From NCBI GenBank assembly GCA_943736015.1, contig OX031065.1, positions 42,794,427 through 42,858,426 on the forward strand: DNA of 64,000 bases, given 5' to 3'. The position numbers and the translations under genes are program-made. A model generated the notes under the pieces. The model was not told the DNA's origin. It saw only the letters and a list, made by a program, of their open reading frames with translations, and did no database searches. The stretch is from Tridacna crocea. Taxonomy: Eukaryota > Mollusca > Bivalvia > Cardiida > Cardiidae. Of the stretch, positions 43,840 to 54,309 are shown piece by piece (position 1 is the stretch's first letter; each line of letters begins with the position of its first letter).

Positions 43840-44520
43840 TGTCTGCGCATGTCATATTCTTATTATCATTTTTCGTTTATTTATCGTCGCCACCGGTTGC
43901 CCATCTGAGCGACGCCCCCAGAAGACGGTTAGTTGTTACGGGGGAATAGTGCAAGGATACAGGACGAAACTACTGAGAATTCCGCCTGGTACTTTAACGT
44001 GCTCGGTGTATAGCACCGTCACACGGGACCTCGGTTTAATGTCTCATCCGAAAGACTATTAGTAATTTTTAGATGGCCAGCCGGGGATTCGAACCCACAA
44101 CCTGTAGGACATTGTGTTCACAAGTCCTACGCTCTACCTACTGAGATATATCGGCTTCGTGTCATATAAGACAGATGTCATATTCTTCGAAGGTTCGATC
44201 TGTCTTATATGATGCATCACTCTCCCCGATATTGGGGAGATTGTAGTTATACGCGCTATAAAGTAGCAATGGAGAAAATGGCTTTTATCAATACGTTTGA
44301 GGAAAAAAATCAGGCGTGTTTTAGTTCCAGATTTGTCTAAACTGCTGATCATAGCTGAATGAATTCCACCAGGTAGTTTTATTGAGTAAACGTTTATTTT
44401 AGTTTGTAATTCGAAGTAATGGTTGTTGCGCAGAAAAGTAGTCCGATTCTGTACCCAGGATGCCCATATTAGATAGATGGGTATTTGTAGCGGTAGATAA
44501 TGTCTTTTCACCTGAATTTT
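43840..44520. repeat. dispersed repeat, copy 1, split by a SINE
   Basis: TCTGCGCATGTCATATTCTT (43842-43861) continues at 44188 and runs to about 44520, matching 49275-49612 (CACTCTCCCC, GTAGCAATGGAGAAAATG, GTTCCGATTCTG-like). The SINE 43862-44174 interrupts it. Confidence 0.75.
43862..44174 (-). mobile_element. tRNA-derived SINE (type 3), full length, 13-bp duplication
   Basis: Minus-strand head: ATCTCAGTAGGTAGAGCG (A box) and GTGGGTTCGAATCCCCGGCT (B box). The body includes GGGACCTCGGTTTAATGTCT, a stretch I associate with a widely conserved SINE domain. Duplications ATGTCATATTCTT at 43849-43861 and 44175-44187. Confidence 0.85.
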
Positions 44521-44561
44521 AAGGACCTTGATGCAGGAAACTTTGAAACTATCGGTGATAG

Positions 44562-44712
44562 GTGACAAAATACTGTGACCATTATTTCCCTTTCTCTTAC
44601 AATGTATTCTACCTTTTCAGATAAGAAAATGCCATTTTAGCCATTGTCGTTTATCGTCTGCAAAACGATTTCAAAATGGCCGAGTCCAAATATTTGTCCT
44701 CTGATTAAGAGA
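44562..44712 (+). mobile_element. family A remnant, forward
   Basis: TTTCTCTTACAATGTATTCT and ATCGTCTGCAAAACGATTTC. Left arm absent. The stretch 44715-45165 after it shows nothing. Confidence 0.45.
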
Positions 44713-45168
44713 TAGCTCATTACACGTCTTGTTGAAAAAGAATGACGCGGACAATTTTGCATAGCCTCGGTTGAACATACGACCAAAACGAGAAATTTTT
44801 GTTATACAAAACTTGCAAAATGAATTTCAATATTATCATCGCCTTGCATGACGTGGATCGAACTAGCAGTTTGATAAATATTGATGAAGATAATTATGCA
44901 TAAACATTCCCAAATAGTGCAAAGAATATCAAGGATAAAACCAAGTAATAAACTGTTTAGAACCTACGAAATAGTAATATGAGGATTCAAGGGAACTGAC
45001 TGACTTCTAACTGACATTGTAAATAAGGGAGCATGTTCCAAAACCCGTTTCAAATTGTAACACCATGTATTGTAATTCTCAAGAATTTTCTAACCTTCAC
45101 AAGAAAGCAGTTTTTGAATGGCTATACCGCGGCTAAATAGATCAGACAATCAGGAATTATGTTAATCT

Positions 45169-45400
45169 TTAACTCTTTACCAAACAACATTTTAGACTGG
45201 TCCAACTTAAAAGGACTTCCAGACGACAAAATAAACGTAAGTTAAAAATTAAAATTTAAATTTGTTTCCAGCAGAGTAGAAAACATTGTGGGAAAAGGAG
45301 AAAATGCTGGTTACCAGCATTTTCTCCTTTTCCCACAATGTTTTCAAAAGGCTTCTATCTCAAGATCGTAAAAACCAGGGATTGTTTGGTAAAGGGTTAA
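45169..45400 (-). mobile_element. family A MITE, reverse
   Basis: TTAA at both ends. Palindrome perfect through GAAAACATTGTGGGAAAAGG. Box altered (AGGACTTCCAGACGACAAAA). Confidence 0.9.
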
Positions 45401-45404
45401 ATTT

Positions 45405-46150
45405 AGAAAAAAGAAGACACCAATTTACAATGGTTGGTCATTAAAGACCTAGTTCTATGATTTCCGATGGAAACCGGTGTTTAGAATGTATTTGTGAATG
45501 AGTGAAAACCATACAGTGCACTTAAGAAAGAGAAAAAAACTTGAAATTTGACACCTGACGGTCTCACTAACGTTCAATCGAAGGTTGAACCGTCGCTGAT
45601 CTGATAAAAGGTAATTACTGGCCTTATTGTTAAAGCGGTGTCGGGTGAAATGAAATCTCCGCCTTTCTAGTTGCGGTATCAGTTACAAAACTATTGTTTC
45701 ACCCTGTACTGTGAAAGTTCATTTTCCTTTCTTTACCATTGTTTTTTTCTATGTTTATGAATATCGCCTAAATCAGTCTTTATCAATCTACCAAGATTAT
45801 GATTAATATAATCATGTCTGGCTATCATTCGAGGTGTTTTTTGCACATAATTTGAAAGATAATTACTTTCTTGTTTCAATATAAAGTGAAACTGCTTATT
45901 TCACCTCCGCCAATGAAGAGTCGACTAAATTGGGCACGGATCAAAGTACTAATGGTAAGCTATAATTGAAATCAACAAAGAAGTGTTGATAAGTGTGTCA
46001 AATGATAAGGAAAATGTGACATTCGATATGTGGACCTTAGTTGTTTTGGCAGAGAATTCGAAAATAGTGAGACAGTCCTTTTTCGGATGAGTTTGTACTT
46101 TCATTAAAGACAGAACTCTAGATAAGAGGAAGTGATAGCATTCTAAATCC
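45405..46150. other. no gene seen
   Basis: Nothing recognised apart from AT-rich sequence. Confidence 0.5.
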
Positions 46151-46164
46151 ACCACTTCTCTTCC

Positions 46165-46243
46165 AAACCCTATGTTGTGGGTACTCATTAGAACCGTCTC
46201 GAAGAGACAATTCTAATGAGTACCCATAACATTAGATTTGGTG
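46165..46243. repeat. inverted repeat around GTCTCGAAGAGAC
   Basis: CCAAACCCTATGTTGTGGGT ... ACTCATTAGAA pairs with TTCTAATGAGT ... ACCCATAACATTAGATTTGG. Confidence 0.7.
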
Positions 46244-46347
46244 AAGAATAACTAATATTTTCAGTTTTGAAATCAAAATCACTCCCGCTATCTACAGCTC
46301 TGAAAGACCAAAAGCCCTGACAGCAATAACAATTTGATTTTGTTTGT

Positions 46348-46645
46348 TTGTTTTTTAATAGTGTTTAACGGGTATTTCATCATTATTTCAGTTATATCGG
46401 GGCGGCAAGTGCATCTATCAGTGCTGTTCTTTTTTTTTTTTTTTTTTCCACCAGTGCCTCACACAAGCCACAGGCTGCTTTCCCACAAAATCATCATCGA
46501 AACAATAATCAGCAGTAAGATATGAATGACTCGTGTCGCAAAGACTTCCATCAGTCCTAGTAAAGAAATTGGCTGTGCTAGGGGTTTGAACAAGCGACCC
46601 CTTGTCTCAAGGCTTGTAATCTGCGTTACCGGACTCGGGTTGCCA
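46348..46645 (-). mobile_element. tRNA-derived SINE (type 1)
   Basis: TTTAACGGGTATTTCATCAT, GCCACAGGCTGCTTTCCCAC, AAAGAAATTGGCTGTGCTAG, GGGTTTGAACAAGCGACCCC. Contains a T run of about 20 at 46430-46448. Confidence 0.7.
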
Positions 46646-46720
46646 GTTTAAACTAATACGATGATTCTGCTATTTACATTTTGGACGTGTTTCTTATATA
46701 GCTTAATAATTATGTCAGCT

Positions 46721-46952
46721 TTAAACCATTACCACAAAATCCCTACTTTTGACGACGCCGAAAAAGAAGCCGCTTTAGAAAACATTGTGGTAAAAGGAGA
46801 AAATGCTGGTAACCAGCATTTTCTCCTTTTCCCACAAGGTTTTCTTCCCCTTCACGAAACAAGTTTCAAATTTTCAGTCACTTTTACTTTGTCGTCTGCA
46901 AATGCTTTCGATTTGGACTAGTGAAAAATGTTGTCGTTTGCTAATGAGTTAA
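46721..46952 (+). mobile_element. family A MITE, forward
   Basis: TTAA at both ends. Box GTCTGCAAATGCTTTCGATT. Confidence 0.9.
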
Positions 46953-47069
46953 ATATATGAACATTGATGTCTTTCGACTGTTGAGAAGATGATCCACTGA
47001 AACTGAGAGATGCTTTTTCTTCAACCTTTAAGGTCCTACGGAAAAAGCTGACGAAATAGATTTGAAATC

Positions 47070-47288
47070 TTAATAAAAACGATAAAATTTGAACCTGATC
47101 AAATTCAAAAGCATTTGCAAAGGGTAAATTAAATAAAAAATACTGCTTTCTGTCACAGGATATCTAAAAACATTGCAGGAATAGGAGAACATGCTGGTTA
47201 CGAGCATTTTCTCCTTTTTCTTCAATGTTTCAAAAAGCCTTCTGTCGCCAGATCGTAAAATCTTGGGATTGCGTTGTAAAGGTTTTAA
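47070..47288 (-). mobile_element. family A MITE, reverse, diverged
   Basis: TTAA at both ends. Box AAAAGCATTTGCAAAGGGTA; palindrome GAGAACATGCTGG/CGAGCATTTTCTC. Confidence 0.75.
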
Positions 47289-47334
47289 TAAACCTGTACG
47301 TTCTGTACCGACTGTTCTTAATCAGTCGATGATG

Positions 47335-47865
47335 ATACTAACTGCGGCAGATAGGGACCCTTATATAGGTGCACTGGCCGCCACGACATAACTGAAATAC
47401 GTTTAAAAATAGTATAAAACACCACACTCATAACCGATCGACCGACCGACCGATCCATAGATCCTTGGATGAATGGATAAATGGATCGATCTATGGACTA
47501 AAGGATATATGGATCGATCGATCGATGAATGAACGAATGAATCAATTAATCCATCAATCCATCAATCCATCCATCCGTCTATCCGTCCATCCATACATCC
47601 ATCCATCCATCCATCCATCCATCCATCCATCCATCCATCCAACCATCCAATCAATCGATCAATCAATCAATCGATCGATCCATCCATCCATCCATCCATC
47701 CATCCACCCACTCATCCATCCATCCATCCATCCATCCATCCAACCAACCAACCAACCAACCAACCAACTACCAACCAACCAACCAACCAACCAACCAACC
47801 AACCAACCAACCAATCGATCAATCAATCAATCGATCAATCAATCAATCAATCAATGTTTTTGCGA
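47335..47865 (+). repeat. SINE 3' end followed by compound tetranucleotide microsatellite
   Basis: GTGCACTGGCCGCCACGACA (type 1 SINE end) runs into (GACC)n, (ATGG)n-like, (ATCC)n, (AACC)n and (ATCA)n. The long open frame here is an artefact of the 4-bp period. Confidence 0.9.
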
Positions 47866-47889
47866 AAGATCCCAGATTTTCGCCTATTC

Positions 47890-48050
47890 CGCTGCAAAGA
47901 TAAAGTATTACCAAACTACAAATAAAATTTCATGAAAATGATGGGATTTGTCTGTAACAGGTTAGAAAACATCGTGAGAAAAGTATAACAAAAAAAATCT
48001 TGTTTTGCGCAATGTTTAAAACAGTGTAAACTGCCCTACAAACAAAATAT
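47890..48050 (-). mobile_element. family A remnant, reverse
   Basis: GTATTACCAAACTACAAATA and GAAAACATCGTGAGAAAAG, with the right half lost. Confidence 0.4.
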
Positions 48051-48094
48051 TTTCAAGGTTGGTACATACCCACTCACCCTAGTTCTTTAACCCT

Positions 48095-48290
48095 GGGCTT
48101 GTATTCACCAACCATTCTTGAAAATATTCTCAGGTCTTAATCTCCAAGATTGTCTATATTTGTAAGTAACAAATTCTAATTGGCTAAACCGAATGGTTTA
48201 GCCAATCAGAAATTTTGTTACTTTCAAAAATAGAAAATTTTGGAAAATAAGACAAAGAATATTCTTAAGAACGGTTGGCGAATACGAGCC
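48095..48290. mobile_element. palindromic MITE-like element, 196 bp
   Basis: Ends GGGCTTGTATTCACCAACCA and GGTTGGCGAATACGAGCC are inverted. Central hairpin CTAATTGGCTAAACC / GGTTTAGCCAATCAG. Relative at 5410-5590. Confidence 0.7.
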
Positions 48291-48434
48291 TAAAATATCA
48301 CATATCCGGTGATTATTTTCAATAACGGATAAAAAGGTACCCTTACCCTTATTCTAGTAAATAACTAAAATAGAATTTTCCTTTGCGTAATTAAAACCAG
48401 TATATGGCTATCTTTGAGTTTTGTTTTTCGGGAA

Positions 48435-48548
48435 TACCATCTCCTTATCGAACAGTGTATATCAAAGAATCAGACGGCACGTTCTGTGCAGTCTGATCTT
48501 GATCTACACTGTCAGCAAAGGGCAGTGAGTCCGGCTTCGCAGCCTATG
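48435..48548 (+). repeat. family G hairpin, diverged
   Basis: CTCCTTATCGAACAGTGTAT, stem ATCAGACGGCACG/GTGCAGTCTGAT, tail GGCAGTGAGTCCGGCTTCGC. Confidence 0.7.
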
Positions 48549-48693
48549 GGTTAAATCGATTCTTATTTTAGACATAAGCTCTCAGCTTATCTGATTATAA
48601 TTATGCAGAAGAAATTGGAATGAGATATACTCAAGTATTTAGAAAGCTCTTAAAGCCAATATGACGGGTCCTTTGTTAATGATCATGAGCGAT

Positions 48694-48830
48694 AGAGAGA
48701 GAGAGAGAGAGACAGGCAGACACACACACGTGTACACACCCACTTACTGACAGACAGAGGGTAGGACAGACTGACTTACAGACTGACAGAAGGACAGACA
48801 CACATATAGACACACTGGCAGATAAATCTG
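48694..48830 (+). repeat. (AG)n and CAGACA/ACAC-rich simple sequence
   Basis: GAGAGAGAGAGAGAGACAGG followed by ACACACACACGTGTACACAC and CAGACAGAGGG-like words. The rest of 48550-49270 shows nothing recognised. Confidence 0.8.
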
Positions 48831-49274
48831 CATAATTGCAACGTAAGAGATTATATAAAAAGCATATCGTATGCCCTAATAAATGCCTTCATATTCTATT
48901 AAAGCATTGGTTGCTTTCATTCATTGTTTTTAATGAATGAAGTTCTTCCCCTATATTGACTTCTATTGTTTTACTGGTTTCATTCAGTAAATAACTGCGC
49001 ACGACTTAAGTGCATTGTGATATCATATATCATTTCACACAAAGATAAGAATGGCAAAATGAAATCTTGCAGGAAATATCGATTTGTTTTTATCTTTTAC
49101 TTGATAAAAAAGGAACTATCTTTTCAGCTAATGTATTTCCTAAAGTATCATTCCGCTTTCGGCATCTTACACTTATAAAACCTATTTGTGTGATAATGTG
49201 AATCATCAATATCCGGTCTTTGAACACCTGGGCCGAGTTTAATGAACAAATCTTAAGTCTCATTTTTGTAACGT

Positions 49275-49612
49275 TGTCTGCGCATGTCATATTTTTCGAA
49301 GATTCGACTTGTCTTATGACGCATCACTCTCCCCTATATCGTGCAGACTGTAGTAATACGCGCTGTAAAGTAGCAATGGAGAAAATGATTTTTATCAATA
49401 CGTTTAAGGAAAAATCAGGCCTGTTTTAGCCCCATATTTCTCTAAACTACTTATCATAGCTGAGTAAATCGAGGTAGCGTTTGTCTGGCTAAACGTTTAT
49501 TTTAGTTTGAAATTTAAAGTAACAGTTGCCGCGTAGGAACGTGGTTCGGTTCTGTGCCCAGGATGACCAAATTAGATGAGTATTTATAGAATGCCATCTA
49601 GCGGGAGATAAT
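49275..49612. repeat. dispersed repeat, copy 2, without SINE
   Basis: TCTGCGCATGTCATATTTTT continues directly into CGAAGATTCGACTTGTC, the unoccupied version of the SINE site at 43862. Confidence 0.75.
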
Positions 49613-49777
49613 GCAGTTTGTACTCAAATCCACCACGGACTACTTTTTCCGACTAAAGTTGAACTCGTTAATTGAGACACATTTCATTAACACAGATAAA
49701 CTTATTTAACTATCTCAAATCCTTTACTACAGTCTGTTAATGTTAATGAGATACGTCTCAAATGAACAAAATCAACA

Positions 49778-50006
49778 TTAAACCATTACCACACAATCCC
49801 TACTTTTGACGACCCTGAGAAAGAAGACTTTTGAAAACATTGTGGGAAAAGGAGAAAATGCTAGTAACCAGCATTTTCTCCTTTTCCCACAACGTATTCT
49901 ACCCTACTGGAAACAAATTTCAATTTCTGTGTTACGTTTAATTTGTCTTTTGCATGTGCTTTCAATTTAAACTAGTCTAAAACTTTGTGGTTTGGTAAAG
50001 GGTTAA
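49778..50006 (+). mobile_element. family A MITE, forward, 229 bp
   Basis: TTAA at both ends. Box TTTTGCATGTGCTTTCAATT. A 40-bp tandem repeat begins at the right end. Confidence 0.9.
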
Positions 50007-50120
50007 ACCAGAACCTAAGACCGTTTGTATGAGCCCGGCCGGGTAAACCAGAACCTAAGACCCTTTGTGTGAGCCCGGCTGGGTAAACCAAAACCTAAGA
50101 CCGTTTGTATAAGCCCGGCT
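50001..50120 (+). repeat. 40-bp tandem repeat, three units
   Basis: Units at 50001, 50041 and 50081: GGGTAAACCAGAACCTAAGA then CCGTTTGTATGAGCCCGGCT, with few changes. The first base block overlaps the last bases of the MITE. Confidence 0.9.
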
Positions 50121-50144
50121 GGGTAACTCCAGGATTTACGTATC

Positions 50145-50340
50145 TGACTCGCAATCCACACAAGCTAATCCGAAACTACACTTTCTTTTTTTATGTATTT
50201 TCACTGTTTTGAACTAGTCTACTGTAGCACAAAATCTAGTGAAGTTGTAAAGTGCCGTCTCAAATTGGTCTGTGTAGACTGCGCAAGCTGATCCGAGACG
50301 ACACTTCACGCAAATATCCCTTTCACGTGTTGCAACCCAT
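50145..50340. mobile_element. family F element, left part missing
   Basis: Begins within the first hairpin (AAGCTAATCCGAAACTACAC) and ends TTTCACGTGTTGCAACCCAT. Confidence 0.7.
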
Positions 50341-50352
50341 TTTCCTTCGTAT

Positions 50353-50622
50353 ATGGCTTGCAACACGCGAAAAGGGACATTCGGACATTTGCTTAAAGTG
50401 TCGTCTCGGATCAGCCTGCGCAGTCCGCGCAGGCTAATCCGAGACGACACTTCACGTCTCCATTAGATTTTGTGCTTCAGTAGACTTCTGCAGAACAGAA
50501 AAAAAAAAAACATATAAACGGAAAGTGCCGTCTCGGATTAGCCTGCGCGGACTGCGCAGGCTGATCCGAGACGACACTTTACGCAGATGTCCGAATGTCC
50601 CTTTTCGCGTGTTGCAAGCCAT
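50353..50622. mobile_element. family F double-hairpin element, best copy
   Basis: ATGGCTTGCAACACGCGAAA to TTTCGCGTGTTGCAAGCCAT. Both hairpins are near perfect. It follows a partial copy. Confidence 0.88.
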
Positions 50623-50671
50623 TTTATGTACAGAAAAAAAAAGGTCCTCATGCCTACAAATAAATTTGAAA

Positions 50672-50927
50672 CATGCTCTGTGAAAAAGGGTCAATGCATC
50701 TGCAGTATTATCGACCCAGGTCAACCTGCCCACCCTGCGCAGACTGAGCTGTGTCGAAATGTTTTGCCTCTGGTAAATTATCTGAATGTCGTAGAGCTAT
50801 TATACCTCATGATTCAACCATTTGTTTTTTCAGAGTTGATTTATCTCTAGGGATAATGGAGTGTAGCTTAGTATACGGTATAACAGTGATGAATTAACAC
50901 CCCCCCCCCCCCCTTTTGCCAGAGCGG
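50672..50927. mobile_element. family H element
   Basis: GCTCTGTGAAAAAGGGTCAA to CCTTTTGCCAGAGC, with ACCCAGGTCAACCTGCCC / GCGCAGACTGAGCTGTGT. Contains a C run at 50901-50914. Confidence 0.7.
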
Positions 50928-50970
50928 CTCATTTCCCTTGAGAATTTTTGTCCCAGTTTATGGTACATCA

Positions 50971-51341
50971 CATCTTCGCAAGCCAAGTTTACGATCACTA
51001 CGTGGATCTTACCTTAATTGGCTGATTTCGAGATTCCTGCGATGCGCCCTCTATTGGATGCTGGTTATTAACCCCCTTTACACCATATTTCTAAAAGCAA
51101 ATGAAATATCGTTTTACAAACCGCAGACATCCACGTAGGTTTCCATGTTTTACCTTCTATTCGAAAGGTAGCGACCTTGTTCTCTTTTTATCAAAGATGA
51201 AATGCTACGAGCGACTTCATTCGTTTCAGCTAGAGCTGGCTGCATCCGATGAAAAAGCGTATCGGGTGAATGTAAAAATCAAGCTCGATCTGCCAAGTGT
51301 AGAGTAGCGTAGTGAATCGTCATCCTTGTTTTGCCAAGATG
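50971..51341 (-). mobile_element. family E element, 371 bp, perfect 9-bp duplication
   Basis: CATCTTCGCAAGCCAAG to CTTGTTTTGCCAAGATG. Flanked by GGTACATCA at 50962-50970 and 51342-51350. Confidence 0.92.
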
Positions 51342-51373
51342 GGTACATCAAGGAATAGCAGTATCGAACTAAT

Positions 51374-51602
51374 TTAACTCATTACAAAACGACAAAATTT
51401 TAGGCTTGTCCAAATCAAAAGTATTTGCAGACGACAAAATAAAAGTGACTGAAAATTTAAAATTTATTTTGTGAAGGGTAGAAAACATTTTGGGAAAAGG
51501 AGAAAATGCTGATTACCAGCATTTTCTCCTTTTCCCACAATGTTTTCTAAATGCTTCTTTCTCAGGGCCGTCAAAAGTAAGGATCGTGTGGTAATGGGTT
51601 GA
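51374..51602 (-). mobile_element. family A MITE, reverse, 229 bp
   Basis: TTAA at 51374-51377; right site TTGA. Box AAGTATTTGCAGACGACAAA. Confidence 0.9.
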
Positions 51603-51830
51603 GGACGTGTTGTAAATGCTCACGTTTATAATGTAACTTTGGCCGATTCGGCGTTAAAATCGTAATTAAAGGATCAATGTATGAATAATAGAGTATTAAT
51701 TTGGGCGTGTGTGTCTCTAGACAATGAGCAAAAATATGTAAAGAATAAAAACCTCTTTGTAACCTGGATTGTCTATCATCTGTAACAGCGTCTGGCTGAC
51801 AAAGACATTCTTTCAGAAATTTATCACTTT

Positions 51831-52059
51831 TTAACCCATTACCACTCAATCCCTACTTTTGACGCCCCTGAAAAAGAAGCCTTTTGAAAACACTGTTGGA
51901 AAAGGAGAAAATGCTGGTAACCAGCATTTTCTCCTTTTCCAACAGTGTTTTCCACCCTTCCCAGAAAAAAATTCTATTTTTCAATCATCTTTATTTTGTC
52001 GTCTGCAAATGCTTTCAATTTGGACTAGTCCAAAATTTTCTCGTGTGGTAAAGAGTTAA
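51831..52059 (+). mobile_element. family A MITE, forward, 229 bp, mirrored arm changes
   Basis: TTAA at both ends. Left arm AAAACACTGTTGGAAAAGG, right arm CCTTTTCCAACAGTGTTTT: two departures from the usual CATTGTGGG, both mirrored. Confidence 0.92.
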
Positions 52060-52469
52060 AGATCAAAGGAGGAAATAAACAACATGCCTGATCATTTCTA
52101 CGAGTGCGGTATTGAGAATGAATGTCATTCTCTACTTGATTGCTTTTTTTTTATAGTCGCAAAGGTTCGAAGTCTTTTCATTCATTATCGTATCATATTC
52201 TCCTATCTTTTGCATGTATTTTTGAATCCTTACGACCTGCTTTCAGCTAAACGACAGCAACAGCGATTATGACAACAAAAATGTAAACCAATTGCAAGAA
52301 ACCCTTGATGTTACAAACAATTGTTATTACATATACTATACTGCAAAAACATTTCTCGTGATCTGCTTGTGGATAATATGCCCCGAACATACATGTACAT
52401 ATCATGTGTACTGGCAAAACCAAAGTAAAAGAAGTTTCCTTTCGGGAGCCCCGTGCACATGACTACACT

Positions 52470-52505
52470 ATCAATACAACATCTAAAATGGCGGCGTCGG
52501 TCAAG
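52470..52505 (+). promoter_or_regulatory. possible start context AAAATGGCGGCGTCGG
   Basis: ATCTAAAATGGCGGCGTCGG is a YY1-like start context. The frame runs into the adjacent element and stops after about 20 codons. 52065-52470 shows nothing else. Confidence 0.2.
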
Positions 52506-52752
52506 GGGCGTATTCCTTTCGCTACTCCGAACACTCCGAACATGTTCTAGGTCAATGGAGTATTTCGGAACACTGTGCCGTGTTCTTCAGAACATGTGCC
52601 GACTGTTCTAATCTAATCGAGATGTAGCGCACCTGCTGAACGGTTGCTAGGTGATTCAAGATGGCCGAAAGACGGACAGTTCTCCATGGCAAAATTTGCT
52701 ATTGTCCTTTTTTACGATATGAATGCCATAAATAGGGGCATAATAGACTCGT

Positions 52753-52802
<50 letters not shown>

Positions 52803-53030
52803 GCTAATCATGTCCTCAACTAACACAGCTAAGACAGAAGCTCTTGCAACAGTCATAATGCCAATGTACTTTCATCTCGATATGGGTTTAGAATAATGTT
52901 CCGAACGTGCTTCAATCAGAACATACTTCCGGAACAGTGTATTGTGTTCTGAAATATTCCTTTCGCACATTCCAGAACAGCATTCCAGAACACAGAACAT
53001 TGTGCCAGAACAGGTGAAAGGCATACGCCC
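52506..53030. mobile_element. element with GGGCGTATTCCTTTCGC inverted ends
   Basis: Left GGGCGTATTCCTTTCGCT, right GGTGAAAGGCATACGCCC. Several GTTCCGAACA / GAACAGTGTA-type inner repeats. Holds a (CT)n run at 52752-52798 and GATTCAAGATGGCCGAAAG at about 52655, another YY1-like context preceded by CGGTTGCTAGG. Confidence 0.6.
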
Positions 53031-53034
53031 AAGA

Positions 53035-53575
53035 TTAACATCAAGATTATGCACCAAGCTGCACGTTTTAACACGTATTACCATGGTTTTAGTGACGTTA
53101 GTTCCCAGTGACGTCAGTTTTCATTGAATTGGGGCACTCAGAAGGATGATTCTACTTCCTCAGCGTACTCAATTTTTTAAACCAAAAAACCAGGTAAAAT
53201 TGGCTTAACAAACGTTGGAATGGTAAACCCTTGCAGTATAATAAATTCGTTGTACCCCCAAGTGGCAGATCAGCTCGGGGCGACAATATTCACCACAGTC
53301 GTGAACAAGTTTCCAAGTCCCCTGCCACCTGACCGTACATTTAATAATGTTTCTATTGCTGCGAAAACAGCTTTGCCCTTTCACATTGCAAATCAACCAA
53401 TTGGCATGTGGTCTTAACTATGAACTAAAGCGAAAAACTGAAAACCCTAAATATTTAACTGTTTTATTTAATTGAATACAAAATAGAAATGAAAAAAACA
53501 AAAAGTCGAAATTTGGGGATACAGATAATTTTCGATGTACAGTTTAGTTCAGGAGATTACTTGAGACTTTTCTAA
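53035..53575. other. unassigned stretch
   Basis: A 65-codon frame at 53220-53417 (+) reads MVNPCSIINSLYPQ... and has a 63-codon frame opposite. I do not recognise either. Base composition is slightly richer in GC than the flanks. Confidence 0.3.
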
Positions 53576-53579
53576 CTGA

Positions 53580-53690
53580 AAGGTATCTCTTTATCGGACA
53601 GTGTAGATCCAAGATCAGACTGCACGTTCTATGCAGTCTGTTCTTGATCTACACTGTCCGCAAAAGGTCACTGAGTCACGCTTAACAGGC
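53580..53690 (+). repeat. family G hairpin
   Basis: CTCTTTATCGGACAGTGTAG, stem AAGATCAGACTGCACG/ATGCAGTCTGTTCTT, tail GGTCACTGAGTCACGC. Confidence 0.8.
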
Positions 53691-54309
53691 TCAAAAGAAT
53701 TTTCGAAGACGTGATTTATCTGTGAATAAAACTGACATGACGTCATTTCTGCGCGAGTACGTGCTCAATATTGTCCAGGTGGTATGGTGTAAAACCAAAT
53801 GTCCGAATGATGTCACATCCGTCTGCGTGATTACGCTCAGGAATGAAAGGAGACTAAGATTTATGAGTTTATAAATTTGGAACAATGTTATTTCTGTCAA
53901 GTTTCATGTTCTAAAACTTCAAATTTAACTACTGCACTCATTGCACATTGCAGTACGATAGATTTTTTTTTATGCTTCATGCATGTATGTACATGTACAT
54001 AGACCCTAAGTTTCAAAATGACACAACAGTTTTTAAATAAGATGTTTGTATTTATCTTATGAAAAACTACGTGCAAAGCCCCATTTCTTTCCTTTTCCAA
54101 CAATGTTTCTTTACTTATTTACCCATTTAAAAACAAACGCCGTCATCTTATCCAAGTTCGATATATAGACTTAAAAGGTTTTCAGTACTTTTGTGTAAAT
54201 CTATAGGCTTTTTGCATTTAATGCAGAGTTAATCGATAGCTTTTCATGGACTTCCTATTAAACTTTGGGTACTGCAAGCTCGCGACTCCTTCTTCTTAAA
54301 ATATATGAA

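Noticed and set aside
12800-44158. tRNA-like sequences with A and B boxes
   Set aside because: They are heads of SINEs, followed by SINE bodies, and lack complete cloverleaf pairing; I do not call functional tRNA genes.
44134-44568. 144-codon open frame (-)
   Set aside because: It spans the SINE head and a dispersed repeat whose other copy (49275) does not preserve the frame.
47465-47935. 156-codon open frame (+)
   Set aside because: It is a translation of a compound tetranucleotide microsatellite; Ile-His-Pro-Ser repeats have no protein meaning.
53220-53417. 65-codon frame with fairly balanced composition
   Set aside because: No domain, splice context or relative recognised; kept only as an unassigned stretch.
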